A program made the translations under genes and the position numbers. Positions 39,330 through 49,272 of a DNA stretch of 64,000 nucleotides are shown in pieces; the stretch's first letter is position 1; every line of letters begins with the position of its first letter. Below the pieces are notes generated by a model. The model ran no database searches. It saw nothing but the letters and a program-made list of their open reading frames with translations, and was not told the DNA's origin. This DNA is from Cyanobacteria bacterium REEB67 (GTDB lineage: Bacteria > Cyanobacteriota > Vampirovibrionia > Obscuribacterales > Obscuribacteraceae). The stretch covers positions 1 through 64,000 of the forward strand of contig JAGXAB010000012.1 of NCBI GenBank assembly GCA_018971775.1, in the 5' to 3' direction.

Positions 39330-39893
39330 TTGACAGCTCAACGGCAACTGAGAGGCAATCGTCGCAAAGTCAGGGCCTACATCGGCCTCGGCTCCAATGT
39401 CGGAGATAAACTCGGCTATATCCAACAAGCCATGCAGTTGCTCAAAGACGTGCCTGGCGTGACCGTCCTCGAGTGCTCGAGCTTTTATGAAGCGGAGCCG
39501 ACCGGTGAGCTCTATAGCGAGTGGTTCGTCAATGCTGTTGCTTCGATCGATACCAGCCTGAGACCGGACGAATTGCTAGAGATCTGTCGCGATATCGAAA
39601 AGCGCTTGACGGCGATGGCTGACGTCGACGCCAGACAAAAGGCAAGTGGTCGCATCATCGATCTGGATATTTTATTTTACGGCCAAGAAACGCTAGAATC
39701 GGCCACTCTCCAGATCCCTCATCCTCGCCTGCATAAGAGAGCTTTTGCCCTGGTGCCGCTACTCGAAATCGCACCGGAAATCAGACATCCAGGTCTAAAT
39801 AAGAGTGTCGCCCAGCTTCACGAAGAGCTTGAAGAACCGGAGCAGATTTTTCTCTTCGGTACGCACCTCGCCGAAGAAGTAGAGCCGGACTAG
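39330..39893 (+). CDS. folK: 2-amino-4-hydroxy-6-hydroxymethyldihydropteridine pyrophosphokinase
   Basis: AYIGLGSNVGDKLGYIQQAMQLL...SSFYEAEPTG...RIIDLDILFYGQETLES...IPHPRLHKRAFALVPLLEIAPE; TTG start. Confidence 0.96.
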   Translation: MTAQRQLRGNRRKVRAYIGLGSNVGDKLGYIQQAMQLLKDVPGVTVLECSSFYEAEPTGELYSEWFVNAVASIDTSLRPDELLEICRDIEKRLTAMADVDARQKASGRIIDLDILFYGQETLESATLQIPHPRLHKRAFALVPLLEIAPEIRHPGLNKSVAQLHEELEEPEQIFLFGTHLAEEVEPD

Positions 39894-39913
39894 AGTCTGA
39901 TTAGAGCCAAGCG

Positions 39914-40297
39914 ATGAAAAATCTCAAAGTCGGATCTGATATCTGTTCAATCAAGCGTATCGAGGAAGTCTACGAACGCTATGGCGAGCGCTTTCTCGAC
40001 CGAATTCTCACCGAATCAGAAAAAAAATATGCTCTCTCGCGCAAGAAAGATTTTCTGGCCCGCGTAGCGGCGCGTTTCGCCGCCAAAGAAGCAACATCGA
40101 AGGTGCTGGGGACAGGTTTTTATGGTGTGGGCTGGAAAGACATAGAAGTCGTGCGCTTAGCGAGCGGTGAGCCGACAATCAAATTGCACGGCCGCGCCGT
40201 GGCTGTAGCGGACAGGCGCGGCCTGACAGGCTTTGAGCTGACGATGAGCCACGAGAAGGAATACGCTATAGCCTTTGTGATCGGCTATAGCAATTGA
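39914..40297 (+). CDS. acpS: Holo-[acyl-carrier-protein] synthase
   Basis: VGSDICSIKRIEEVYERYGERFLDRILTESE...ARFAAKEATSKVLGTGFYGVGWKDIEVVR...LTMSHEKEYAIAFVI. Confidence 0.95.
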   Translation: MKNLKVGSDICSIKRIEEVYERYGERFLDRILTESEKKYALSRKKDFLARVAARFAAKEATSKVLGTGFYGVGWKDIEVVRLASGEPTIKLHGRAVAVADRRGLTGFELTMSHEKEYAIAFVIGYSN

Positions 40298-40357
40298 GAA
40301 GCGCAAAGCTCTGCACCGGATATGGTGCGCAATTTATCCACTGGTAAGTACATTCGC

Positions 40358-40804
40358 TCAGGTAGGCGGATTACCGCTGCCACCAATCGGACGACCGATA
40401 GCCATGGCGATCATCAAACACTGATCGACCTTTTCCATCACTTCCTGAGGGAAGACACCGATCTTATTGACCAGAAGCGTTTTTGGAATAGTGGCGATAA
40501 CGGTGCAGTCGATGACGCTGTCAAGACGCAAACCACCGGACTGTCCTTCCGGCGAATTCATCAAGACTTCAACTTGCGTAGGTTCGCGGGCGGCCCGGGA
40601 GGTGTTGGATGTAAGGGGCACGAGCAACACATCATCGAGGCGGGCATTGTTGTAATCGTTGGAAATCAAAATCGCAGGCCGGCGCTTAGTTTGCGTCGAT
40701 CCGTCATCAGTGGTGTACGGGAAAGACACTAGAACAACATCGCCTTTCCTGTATTGGGTCGGCTTGCTGGGAGTTGGGCGCTCTGGATTATTTTGAATGG
40801 CAAT
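40358..40804 (-). CDS. PemK/MazF-like toxin-family protein, start codon uncertain
   Basis: RKGDVVLVSFPYTTDDGSTQTKRRPAILISNDYNNARLDDVLLVPLTS. The conserved RKGDVVLV lies upstream of the first ATG/GTG in frame; the proposed ATT at 40804 follows AAGGGG. Confidence 0.75.
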   Translation of the reverse strand: MAIQNNPERPTPSKPTQYRKGDVVLVSFPYTTDDGSTQTKRRPAILISNDYNNARLDDVLLVPLTSNTSRAAREPTQVEVLMNSPEGQSGGLRLDSVIDCTVIATIPKTLLVNKIGVFPQEVMEKVDQCLMIAMAIGRPIGGSGNPPT

Positions 40805-40949
40805 AAGGCCCCTTGGGCCCGCTTAAAGTGGTCGATTTGGTAAATTTGCCCCGGCTTGGACCTCGGGCTGTCAGCGAAGTTGCCGACTGGCATTAATTGT
40901 ACCAATTTAGACTGCCTTTGGCGGCGGTCGAAATCAGCATGGCAACAAA

Positions 40950-40970
40950 AAGGGGCTCCGCGAGCCCCTT
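40950..40970 (-). terminator. Rho-independent terminator downstream of the 41018-41332 ORF
   Basis: Minus strand: AAGGGGCTC-gcg-GAGCCCCTT followed by TTTGTTG. Confidence 0.8.
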
Positions 40971-41017
40971 GAGAATCTATATATGCCAGACTTGGCAGTT
41001 GCTGCCGAATACCGAGG

Positions 41018-41332
41018 CTAGGCGCTCTGGGTGATATGAGCGTAGTGGTCCATCTCATCCATCAAGTCAGGACGGCGGGAAAGAACCAGACCAGCGGCCT
41101 GGGCAGCGAAGTTGACCATCTCATCTCGCCCTGAATGACTCTCGCGGAAGAGGCCGAAGGCCTCGCGCATGCCATCTCCAAACCGCATATTGGGCTTGTC
41201 GAAGACGCTGATTGAGTCATCGTCGCTCACTTGGTGAACGGGCGGTTTATTGAACATAGGACCATCAAATGACATCTTGTAGGTGTCCCCATCCAGGATG
41301 AGTGAATTATCAGAAGTATAACAGGCTTTCAA
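41018..41332 (-). CDS. Small hypothetical protein
   Basis: 104-aa ORF followed by a strong terminator; no recognised domain. True start may be internal (MSFDGPMFNKPP). Confidence 0.55.
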   Translation of the reverse strand: MKACYTSDNSLILDGDTYKMSFDGPMFNKPPVHQVSDDDSISVFDKPNMRFGDGMREAFGLFRESHSGRDEMVNFAAQAAGLVLSRRPDLMDEMDHYAHITQSA

Positions 41333-41544
41333 GAGATAAGTCCAGCAGTTTTTAATCCGCCAGGTTCATATTTAATGTTTCTCGAGGGAACCCTTTGTTT
41401 TCTCATTTGGAACATACCCAGAATGTCTTACCGAGTAGACCCCTTCCGGATAAATTTAATATACGACCTTCGGGACGAATAAGTAAATGGGGAAGCTACG
41501 ATATCAAGAGATCCCGGACTTTTCCATGCTACTGGTTATATAGA

Positions 41545-41949
41545 TTAACCGCGGTTGGGAAATTCGCGGCGAAGAAACTCGATAGTGCGCTGGGTGGCGC
41601 CACCGGGCATGAATACTTCTTTGATACCTTTGGCCAACAACGCATCCCTGTCTTCGTCGGGCATAACGCCGCCGCCAAAAACGAGGATGTCTTCGGCACC
41701 TTGATCCTTCAAAATTTGAACGACCTTGGGCAGGAGTGTGAGATGCGCCCCCGAGAGAATGGACAGGCCAATAGCGTCGACGTCTTCCTGGATGGCGGTT
41801 TCGACAATCTCTTCCGGAGAGCGGTGTAGACCCGTATAAACGACTTCCATACCGGCGTCGCGTAGAGCGCGGGCCACAACTTTGGCGCCGCGGTCGTGCC
41901 CATCAAGTCCGGGCTTGCCAATCAGTACGCGAATCTTTCCTTTAGTCAT
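41545..41949 (-). CDS. Stand-alone cobalamin-binding subunit, methylmalonyl-CoA mutase C-terminal type
   Basis: IRVLIGKPGLDGHDRGAKVVARALRDAGMEVVYTGLHRSPEEIVETAIQEDVDAIGLSILSGAHLTLLP: DxHxxG cobalamin signature. Confidence 0.94.
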   Translation of the reverse strand: MTKGKIRVLIGKPGLDGHDRGAKVVARALRDAGMEVVYTGLHRSPEEIVETAIQEDVDAIGLSILSGAHLTLLPKVVQILKDQGAEDILVFGGGVMPDEDRDALLAKGIKEVFMPGGATQRTIEFLRREFPNRG

Positions 41950-42075
41950 TAAAAGCCCCGAGTATCCTTTATATGCGGCTTGGGTCGACACTTGAAAAAC
42001 CTGGAGGGAAAAATTCCCCACTGCCACCGTTTGCCGCCCTCAATATTAGCCGAGAGCGAAAAGGGAGCGAGACAT

Positions 42076-42546
42076 TTATTTACCTGCAGGCTTAGCGCCG
42101 GGAAGCAGTCTCTGAGCAATGAGGACGGCAAGCTCATCGAAATTTTTGATGTCAGACCTGTTAATCAAATAAAAACATCTTTTCGTCCGGAGCAGACCCC
42201 AGGTCAAAGCTCGAGGCACTGAAAAACTGACAATGTCAGCGGCGCAGAGCCTTGCCTTCCAGAGTAGCGTGTTTACTACCAGTTCGTCGCCTTGCAGAGT
42301 GATGGACTTTGGTTCTAGTAAACAGACTGGTAAAAAGTACATGTCGCAGGCGAGTAGAAATAGTCCCTGCACCGCTTCGAAACCGAAATTGACCGTGCCG
42401 TGATGGAGCACTCGGGTAAGTACACTGATCGGCAGGAAAATATTGAGGCCGACCACGCAGAGCATGAGCAACCAGCGCATGATGTCTATCCAGATCGCCC
42501 GCTTAAAAACTCTATCTTCGTTCATCGTCTGATTATACTTCTCCAA
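42076..42546 (-). CDS. Small membrane protein with possible bacterial PH-like domain
   Basis: Two hydrophobic segments then SITLQGDELVVNTLLWKARLCAADIVSFSVPRALTWGLL. Confidence 0.55.
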   Translation of the reverse strand: MEKYNQTMNEDRVFKRAIWIDIMRWLLMLCVVGLNIFLPISVLTRVLHHGTVNFGFEAVQGLFLLACDMYFLPVCLLEPKSITLQGDELVVNTLLWKARLCAADIVSFSVPRALTWGLLRTKRCFYLINRSDIKNFDELAVLIAQRLLPGAKPAGK

Positions 42547-42598
42547 GCTAGTGACGAAGAGCGTCGCAGAGGAGTCGAGTGGCGATAATCTTTAGTCT

Positions 42599-44263
42599 AT
42601 GAACAAACAAAAGATTGCCGATTACATTTGCCAGCGCATTGAAAAAGCCGGTGTTTCCCACACCTTCGGCATACCGGGAGATTTCATCCTACCTTTTTAT
42701 GCGGCCCAGACACGCAGCTCACTGAAGACTGTGGTCATGACCCATGAACCTTCAGTCGGTTACGCAGCCGACGCCTACGGGCGCCTGCGAGGCCTTGGTG
42801 TGGCGCTCGTCACCTATGGTGCGGGCGGATTGAATATGGTCAATCCGGTCGGTCTGGCTTACGCCGAACAGTCACCGCTACTGGTGATAAGCGGCGCTCC
42901 GGAAACCCGCTTCCGAGCCGATAAACCGCAACTCCACCACTGCGTCAAAACGTTCAACACTCAGCACGACGTCTTTTCGCACGTCACCGAATCTACCACC
43001 ATCGTCGACAACGCCTCTTCTGCCCAGGCCGAAATCGACCGTGTTTTCGACACGACACTGAGCACTTCCAGACCGGGCTATCTTGAGCTCTGTCGAGATA
43101 TGGTCAACACCGAAATCGAAGTCAGCGAGCGTCGGCCTGCCGCCATCGATCCGAACAGCCCGGCCGCCCAGATCAAGGCTCATGCTCTCAAAGAAGCAGT
43201 CGGTGAAATCATCGAACGTCTCAGCCAGGCCAAACAACCGGTCTTGTTGGTCGGCGTCGAAGTGCGTCGCTTCGGCCTCAAAGACGATGTCGTCGAACTC
43301 GCCGGCGCTCTAAATATCCCGGTCGTCACCTCGATTTTGGGTAAAGCCACTTTCCCCGAATCGCATCCAAATTTCATCGGCAATTATTTCGGCCAGTTCG
43401 GCGGCCCGGCCGTCAAAGAGTATGTGGAAAATTCAGACTGCATCCTTTCTCTCGGCGCCGTCATGACCGAGATGGAAACCGGCGGCTACACGGCCAAGTT
43501 CAACCCGGATCGCCTGATGCAAGTAACCGCTTCAGAAGTGCAAATCGGTCACCATATCTATCATGGTCTGCATCTACAACCAGTGGTCGAAGCTCTTTTG
43601 CAATCTGATCTGGCCGGTCGCAGCAATTTCACCATCCCGACCGTCCTCGCGGAGGACATCAAAGGCGATCCCGCCGATAAACAGCTCACGGTCAGCGCCA
43701 TGATCGAGAGACTGAATGATCTCTTGAGCGGACCACGGGGATCCGATTTCAGTATCGTCACCGATACTGGTGATTGCATGTACGCCGGCATGAGTCTGAA
43801 AACCGACATATTCCTGGCTCCGGGCTATTACGTAAGCATGGGCTTCGGCGTACCGGCGGCAATAGGCGCTCAAATAGCCATGCCCGAGCGCAGACCGATA
43901 GTGCTCGTCGGCGACGGCGCCTTCCAGATGACTGGCCTCGAGATTTCGACGGCGGTCAAAGAAAAGCTAAACCCAATCATCATCGTCTTCAACAATGCCA
44001 GCTATGCCATGCTTCGTTTCATCGATCAGCAGCGCGATTATTTCGACCTGCCTCGCTGGGACTATGTTGGTCTGGCCAAGTCGGTCGGTGCCGACGGCAT
44101 GCGCGCCGAAAGCAGCGACGATTTTGGCCGCGCCCTGCACAAAGCAGCCCTTTCGGACAAGGCTTTTGTCATCGACGCGATACTTGCCGGAGACGACATT
44201 TCGCCCACCCTGCGGCGTCTGACCGACCATTTCAGCAAAAAGGTGAAAGCGGCCATCGCCTGA
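42599..44263 (+). CDS. Thiamine-pyrophosphate-dependent decarboxylase (indolepyruvate/pyruvate decarboxylase-like)
   Basis: HTFGIPGDFILPFY, MTHEPSVGYAADAYGRLRG, VLVGDGAFQMTGLEISTAVKEKLNPIIIVFNNASYAMLRF (GDG...NN TPP motif). Confidence 0.9.
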   Translation: MNKQKIADYICQRIEKAGVSHTFGIPGDFILPFYAAQTRSSLKTVVMTHEPSVGYAADAYGRLRGLGVALVTYGAGGLNMVNPVGLAYAEQSPLLVISGAPETRFRADKPQLHHCVKTFNTQHDVFSHVTESTTIVDNASSAQAEIDRVFDTTLSTSRPGYLELCRDMVNTEIEVSERRPAAIDPNSPAAQIKAHALKEAVGEIIERLSQAKQPVLLVGVEVRRFGLKDDVVELAGALNIPVVTSILGKATFPESHPNFIGNYFGQFGGPAVKEYVENSDCILSLGAVMTEMETGGYTAKFNPDRLMQVTASEVQIGHHIYHGLHLQPVVEALLQSDLAGRSNFTIPTVLAEDIKGDPADKQLTVSAMIERLNDLLSGPRGSDFSIVTDTGDCMYAGMSLKTDIFLAPGYYVSMGFGVPAAIGAQIAMPERRPIVLVGDGAFQMTGLEISTAVKEKLNPIIIVFNNASYAMLRFIDQQRDYFDLPRWDYVGLAKSVGADGMRAESSDDFGRALHKAALSDKAFVIDAILAGDDISPTLRRLTDHFSKKVKAAIA

Positions 44264-44379
44264 AGATTGGACTTCTGGCCAAGTTGGGGGAATTACCGGG
44301 GGGTAAATCCGCCTATTTTGGGGTATTAATTAACTAGCACTCAGTTTTTGCTGAGACCTCCCTCCTCCCACGAGAGATT

Positions 44380-46596
44380 TTGCTAGTGACCTCCCCATTT
44401 TTAAACCCGGACAAACCGTCAAGCCAGGACACCGACCGGGAAAAACCGGCCACCCTTGACCTGAACCACGGCGACCAGACTCAGACAGCGGCAGCCAATA
44501 TGTTGGCCGAGGTGCAGGCGGTAAGCGCCACCACCCGCGCCCATTTTGCCGAAAATAAGGCGCTGCGCGATAGTGAGCCCAAGCAGTACAACCATGACGG
44601 CTTTCTCGGAGCCCTGGTGGAAAATGCCGGTTACAGCGGCATCCAGCAAACGACCCGCTCGCTGGCTCAATGGAGCGACCTGGCCACCGGCGGTAAACTA
44701 GCAGACCGCGTTAATCTCGTCGCCAGGCCTCTGGCGGCGGAATACAAATCATCGGAATGGTATGGCGAACAATTCGGCGGCGCCGTCGGCAAAATCGCCC
44801 CCTTCCTGGCCGCCTTTGCCGTCACCCGTGGTGTTGCGGCAAAAATTGGCGTGAATGCCGCTCTTGAAGGCGAAAGCGGAGCGGTCTTCACTCGCGCCAA
44901 TGCCATTTTGACCGGACAGGCTGCCGTAGCCGGTTTTGGCTCGGAGGCAATCTTCACCCCAAACGAAAAGAACAATCAAAGTCTGCCAGCGATGGCCACA
45001 GAAAGGCTGAAAAATGGCGCTATCGGCGCTCTGGACATGGCCTCGATCACGGCCGGCAGTCTCAGTTTAAAAGCTCTCGGCACGGCGGCGGCTGAGGATA
45101 TGCCGCTGGCCAGCGCCATGCTGCGCAATGGCGGGGTGTCGGCGGCAATCAGCGGCTATCCGACCGGCATGCTCAGTGCCGAAGCCCACTCCAGATTATT
45201 CGAGGATCGCGCCTCGACAGCGGCCGAACGCGAACAATCAGCCCTCGGTATGGCTGCCGTCGGCTTCGGCCTCGGCGCACTGCAGGGCAGGGCCACCGAA
45301 ACGGCGGAGAGTCGCAGCGGCTCTAATTTGCCCGGCATTAAAGACGTGCTCCAGGTAAAAGCTGAAAACACCATGCAGCACATCGACAATTTCGCCAGTT
45401 CGCTGGGCTCCTTCGACGGTCTGATCGGCGGCGGCAATCGCCTCGCCTATGCCCAGGCCGGCGCCCAGTTTGGCCGCGTGCCTTTGCGCAGTATGGCCAT
45501 GGAGTCGACCCTGCGCGATCTCAATTCTAATGTGATGTTCCGCGACGGCGACAAGGCGGCCGGCAACGCTGATGGCGGTAAGACCAGCGCTGAGAAAAGC
45601 AGCAGCCGGCGTAGCAGCGATCGCTCGAGCGAAAAAGAAAACACCACGGATAGTGGCAAGGGTACGCCCCTGAAAAAAGCACTCACCGATCTCCATCTTG
45701 GCGATGTCGCTGATTTTGTCGCCCGCGACAAGGTCTTGAAAAATCAAACGGTGGTGCGCAGTCTCGGTGAAGGCAATGACAGTCCCGCCGTACTCGAGCT
45801 AGCCCCAAGCAAGGCCTTCCCCGAAGGCGGCGCTCTCAAGGTAACGATTGCCGAAGGTGGATGGCAAAAGGATTGGGGCACGAGACCCTTCGACGCAAAA
45901 ATGCTCAGCAAAGTGCACGACGTCGAGCTGAGCGGCTCAAATTTCAACGGCTCGGCCGCTGTTTACGTACAAGAACTGGTCGACACCCAGCCTCGATATG
46001 CCCAGGATCTCGTCGACAATTTCTTTGCTAAAGTGCAGCAGTCAGGTCTCGAATTTGGCGACGGTGGACCGGAGATCATGAAACAGGTCGGCATCAGTCG
46101 CAAGACCGGCGATCTTGTTTTGATCGACCTGCCCTCTATCGATCAAGCCGGTGCCCATGAAACTTTGCGTACGATTATCGAAGGTCATGAAGGCGTCGAA
46201 GAAGCCTACGAAAAAGAAAACAAGGCGATTCGCGACGGCAACCACGAACCTGAAAAACCGGATTTCGAACAGATCATCGATGTCGACCGCGAGGCTCACA
46301 GTCAGCAAGCCCTGCGAGAAGGCCAGTTTACAGCCCATGAGCAAGAGTTGCTTTCGCAGCTGAAAGAAGGCATCTCGCCGCGCGAAGTGCTGGAATTTGC
46401 CGCCCTGCTCGAAGGTAAATTAACCCCCAAAGGCATGCCCGACACCAAAGCGGTCAAGAATCAATTTGATGCTATGGTACGCCGTGCTCAAAAAGCGGGA
46501 GTGCTGGACAAACCAGGCAAGCAATCGAAGGCGAGTGCAGGCAATGATGCTAGTGATTTTGGATCAGAATCAGATTTTGCCGATAACGACTATTAG
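44380..46596 (+). CDS. Large hypothetical protein: Gly/Ala-rich N-terminal half, Ser-rich linker, unknown C-terminal domain
   Basis: 738-aa ORF abutting the MATE gene start; no family recognised with confidence. Confidence 0.7.
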   Translation: MLVTSPFLNPDKPSSQDTDREKPATLDLNHGDQTQTAAANMLAEVQAVSATTRAHFAENKALRDSEPKQYNHDGFLGALVENAGYSGIQQTTRSLAQWSDLATGGKLADRVNLVARPLAAEYKSSEWYGEQFGGAVGKIAPFLAAFAVTRGVAAKIGVNAALEGESGAVFTRANAILTGQAAVAGFGSEAIFTPNEKNNQSLPAMATERLKNGAIGALDMASITAGSLSLKALGTAAAEDMPLASAMLRNGGVSAAISGYPTGMLSAEAHSRLFEDRASTAAEREQSALGMAAVGFGLGALQGRATETAESRSGSNLPGIKDVLQVKAENTMQHIDNFASSLGSFDGLIGGGNRLAYAQAGAQFGRVPLRSMAMESTLRDLNSNVMFRDGDKAAGNADGGKTSAEKSSSRRSSDRSSEKENTTDSGKGTPLKKALTDLHLGDVADFVARDKVLKNQTVVRSLGEGNDSPAVLELAPSKAFPEGGALKVTIAEGGWQKDWGTRPFDAKMLSKVHDVELSGSNFNGSAAVYVQELVDTQPRYAQDLVDNFFAKVQQSGLEFGDGGPEIMKQVGISRKTGDLVLIDLPSIDQAGAHETLRTIIEGHEGVEEAYEKENKAIRDGNHEPEKPDFEQIIDVDREAHSQQALREGQFTAHEQELLSQLKEGISPREVLEFAALLEGKLTPKGMPDTKAVKNQFDAMVRRAQKAGVLDKPGKQSKASAGNDASDFGSESDFADNDY

Positions 46597-47967
46597 ATGA
46601 CAGCCCAGGCAACTAAGGACAACCGTAAATCGCTGGTTACAGGCAATTTGTGGCGAGCGATCTGGGTGATGAGCTGGCCGCTTCTGCTGACGACGATCGG
46701 CAATTCGCTGGTCGGCCTCACCGACGTCAAGGTATCGAGCTACCTGGGATCGAGTGCCCAGGCGGCAGTCGGTCTGGCCGAACAATTGCTCTTTACTTTT
46801 ATGCTCTTCATCATGGCCGTCGGCGTCGGCACCACCGCCCTGGTGGCACGTGCCTACGGCGCCGAAGACACGGAAGAAATGCTCGATTGCGCCGGCCAGT
46901 CTTTCACCCTGTCAATCATGCTCGGCGTCACCATGGCGTTGATTTGCGCAGTCACCGCCAATTTTATGCTGCCCTTCTTCACGGCCTCACCACAGGTGGC
47001 TGTGATCGGCAGTCAATATCTGGGCGCTTACAGTATCATGCTTATTCCATTCAGTATCACCGTAATAGCCAACTCTTCTTTTCGGGCCATCGGCGACAGT
47101 AAGACACCGCTTTTAATCGTCACGACCATGACCATAATCAATGTCGTCGGCGACTATTTAACCGTGCTCGGCAACTGGCCGGTAGCGGGACTTGGTGTCA
47201 TGGGCATGGTCTATGCCGCCCTGGCAGCCAGTTTGACCGGGGCCATCCTGGCCGTCCTTTTGATGCGCCGCTCGGTTTTGAAAAATTCACTCACCCGCAT
47301 CTTGCCGGCCAATTTCAAAACGATCAAAAGGATCAGCAATATCGGCATGCCCTCCGCCTTTCAGAGGCTGGCCTGGTCGATGTCAGTCTTTGTCGTCTTT
47401 TTCATTTTGAAAGACTGCCAAAACAGCACCTGCGCTCTTGCTTCCTGGACGATTGGCATGCGCTGCGAATCGGTTATCTTTATGCCGCTCATGGCTCTCA
47501 GCCTGGCGGTCTCATCGATAGTCGGTCAGAGTCTCGGCGCCCACGAAGCGGACCGGGCCTTCAAAGCAGGCTGGCGAGTCACCTGGATCGGCATCTGGAT
47601 GATGGTTTTCATGTCGGTGGTTCTCTATGTCTTTGCCCGCGAAATCGCCTGCTACTTCGCCACCGATCCAGGTACCGTCGCCTATACGATTTCATATTTG
47701 CGCATCAATTGTCTGGCCGAGCCCTTCCTCGCCCTTGCTCAAGTTTTGACAGGAGCCTTGCAAGGGGCGGGGGACACCAAACCTGTTATGTGGTTTTCGA
47801 TCTCATGCAATTGGCTAATTCGCCTGCCTATCGCCTATATCGGCGTGCTCTATCTGCACATGGGACCGGACGGTGTCTGGTGGGGCATGAGCATTTCGAT
47901 CATGCTGCAGGCCTTTATGGTGCTGTGGCGCTATCAGTCGAAGCAATGGATTCAGTTGAAGATTTAG
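46597..47967 (+). CDS. MATE-family efflux transporter
   Basis: 12-TM-type sequence; NLWRAIWVMSWPLLLTTIGNSLVGLTDVKVSSYLGSSAQAAVGLAEQLLF...FRAIGDSKTPLLIVTTMTIINVVGDYLTVLG. Confidence 0.92.
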   Translation: MTAQATKDNRKSLVTGNLWRAIWVMSWPLLLTTIGNSLVGLTDVKVSSYLGSSAQAAVGLAEQLLFTFMLFIMAVGVGTTALVARAYGAEDTEEMLDCAGQSFTLSIMLGVTMALICAVTANFMLPFFTASPQVAVIGSQYLGAYSIMLIPFSITVIANSSFRAIGDSKTPLLIVTTMTIINVVGDYLTVLGNWPVAGLGVMGMVYAALAASLTGAILAVLLMRRSVLKNSLTRILPANFKTIKRISNIGMPSAFQRLAWSMSVFVVFFILKDCQNSTCALASWTIGMRCESVIFMPLMALSLAVSSIVGQSLGAHEADRAFKAGWRVTWIGIWMMVFMSVVLYVFAREIACYFATDPGTVAYTISYLRINCLAEPFLALAQVLTGALQGAGDTKPVMWFSISCNWLIRLPIAYIGVLYLHMGPDGVWWGMSISIMLQAFMVLWRYQSKQWIQLKI

Positions 47968-49249
47968 AGGCACCATGAGCTTTCAGATCGCTTGCATTTT
48001 TCAACGCAGCAAGCAAAAACCACTGGGCAAGCTTGACTTGCGCCGTGCCAAAATTGTATTCAAAAAGGCCCGCCACCATGAGCGATACCAGAGCCGCCAG
48101 CGTGCCCAGTCCTACGCCGCCACTCCAGTAATGGTCCAGACTGTTGATGTAAGCTGCGCGCAGACCGCTAAAAAGGAGAAAGGCAAAGGCGAGAAAGCCT
48201 ATCACTCCAAGCGTGCTTAGAATCTGAAAATAATTGCTGTGGGCATGATTGAGGTCGGAAGAATGCCCCGGAACCAGCGCCTCCGGTATATCTGTGATGC
48301 GCGGGAAGTGGGAGGGACCGACGCCGGTGAGCGGACGTTCTTTAAAAGCATCAATGGCCCGGCCCCATATTTTGATCCGCGTCGTGACGCTGACATCCTG
48401 CTGCCAGTGAGCTAGAGGAGCCATTCTTGCCTTGAAGGCTGGTACAAAAATCCAGGCCAGGGTAAGAGCGATGATGACGCCAAGGCTACTCGCAAGCAGA
48501 GTTTTGGCAGACAGCCGCCCTCTCATTACGATCAAGGCGACCAGCACTATCAGACCGGCGATCAGGCCAAGCCAGGCGGAACGCTCACAGGCGAAAACGA
48601 GACCGAGAAAGTTGGTCAATGTAAGCAGGGCGAAAAAGATTTTGTTCGAGAAAGGCGCCGGCAAAAAACGATTGGCTCCCTTTACCATCAGGCCGAGAGC
48701 AAGGAAGCTGGTCAGTTGCATCAAGCCGGCAAATGGCATCGGCGCGCTGCAAAAGCCGGTACCTTGCAAATATTGATAGGTAAAAGGATGATAGTTGCAC
48801 ACCTGTTGGACGCTGCCCCAGAGTCCGGCCAGCGCACCAAAAGCGATAAAAGAAGCAAGCGCCGTGCGTTCGCAGCTTGAAGCTTCGCCTGGCCTGGAGC
48901 AGGCATTGAAAGCCTGATAGACATAAAAATAGATGATGAAGGCGCGTACATTGGGGAAGAAATCGCGAAAATCATGCAGACTGCCAGGGGGACCCGAAAG
49001 GGCGGAAACGGAGAGGCTGACGAGAGTGGCGGCGATGAAGATCAGGAGTGGCACCGTCAGCGGTGCGGCGCCTAGCAACTTGAGAGGCTCAAGCCCCGCA
49101 TTATTACCGGTGCGGCGGCAGCTCTCGGCAATACTGAGGGCGATGCCAGCAAGAATAATCACCCAGGAAAAAGTGACCGAAGTATGTAAGGCCACCGCCA
49201 GAGCCAGACAGAGAAGGATTTCCAGCTGTCGGAGGCGATCAGTCTTCAC
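47915..49249 (-). CDS. O-antigen ligase/polymerase-like membrane protein
   Basis: Multi-TM with Wzy_C-like VTTRIKIWGRAIDAFKERPLTGVGPSHFPRI...HAHSNYFQILSTLGVIGFLAF. Confidence 0.88.
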   Translation of the reverse strand: MKTDRLRQLEILLCLALAVALHTSVTFSWVIILAGIALSIAESCRRTGNNAGLEPLKLLGAAPLTVPLLIFIAATLVSLSVSALSGPPGSLHDFRDFFPNVRAFIIYFYVYQAFNACSRPGEASSCERTALASFIAFGALAGLWGSVQQVCNYHPFTYQYLQGTGFCSAPMPFAGLMQLTSFLALGLMVKGANRFLPAPFSNKIFFALLTLTNFLGLVFACERSAWLGLIAGLIVLVALIVMRGRLSAKTLLASSLGVIIALTLAWIFVPAFKARMAPLAHWQQDVSVTTRIKIWGRAIDAFKERPLTGVGPSHFPRITDIPEALVPGHSSDLNHAHSNYFQILSTLGVIGFLAFAFLLFSGLRAAYINSLDHYWSGGVGLGTLAALVSLMVAGLFEYNFGTAQVKLAQWFLLAALKNASDLKAHGASKSSTESIASTDSATAP

Positions 49250-49272
49250 CAGGTCTACCAGATTAGTCGACT

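Noticed and set aside
40729-41058. 109-aa minus-strand ORF as the antitoxin partner of the PemK-like protein
   Set aside because: It contains the terminator hairpin, overlaps the proposed toxin N-terminus in another frame and has no antitoxin-like sequence.
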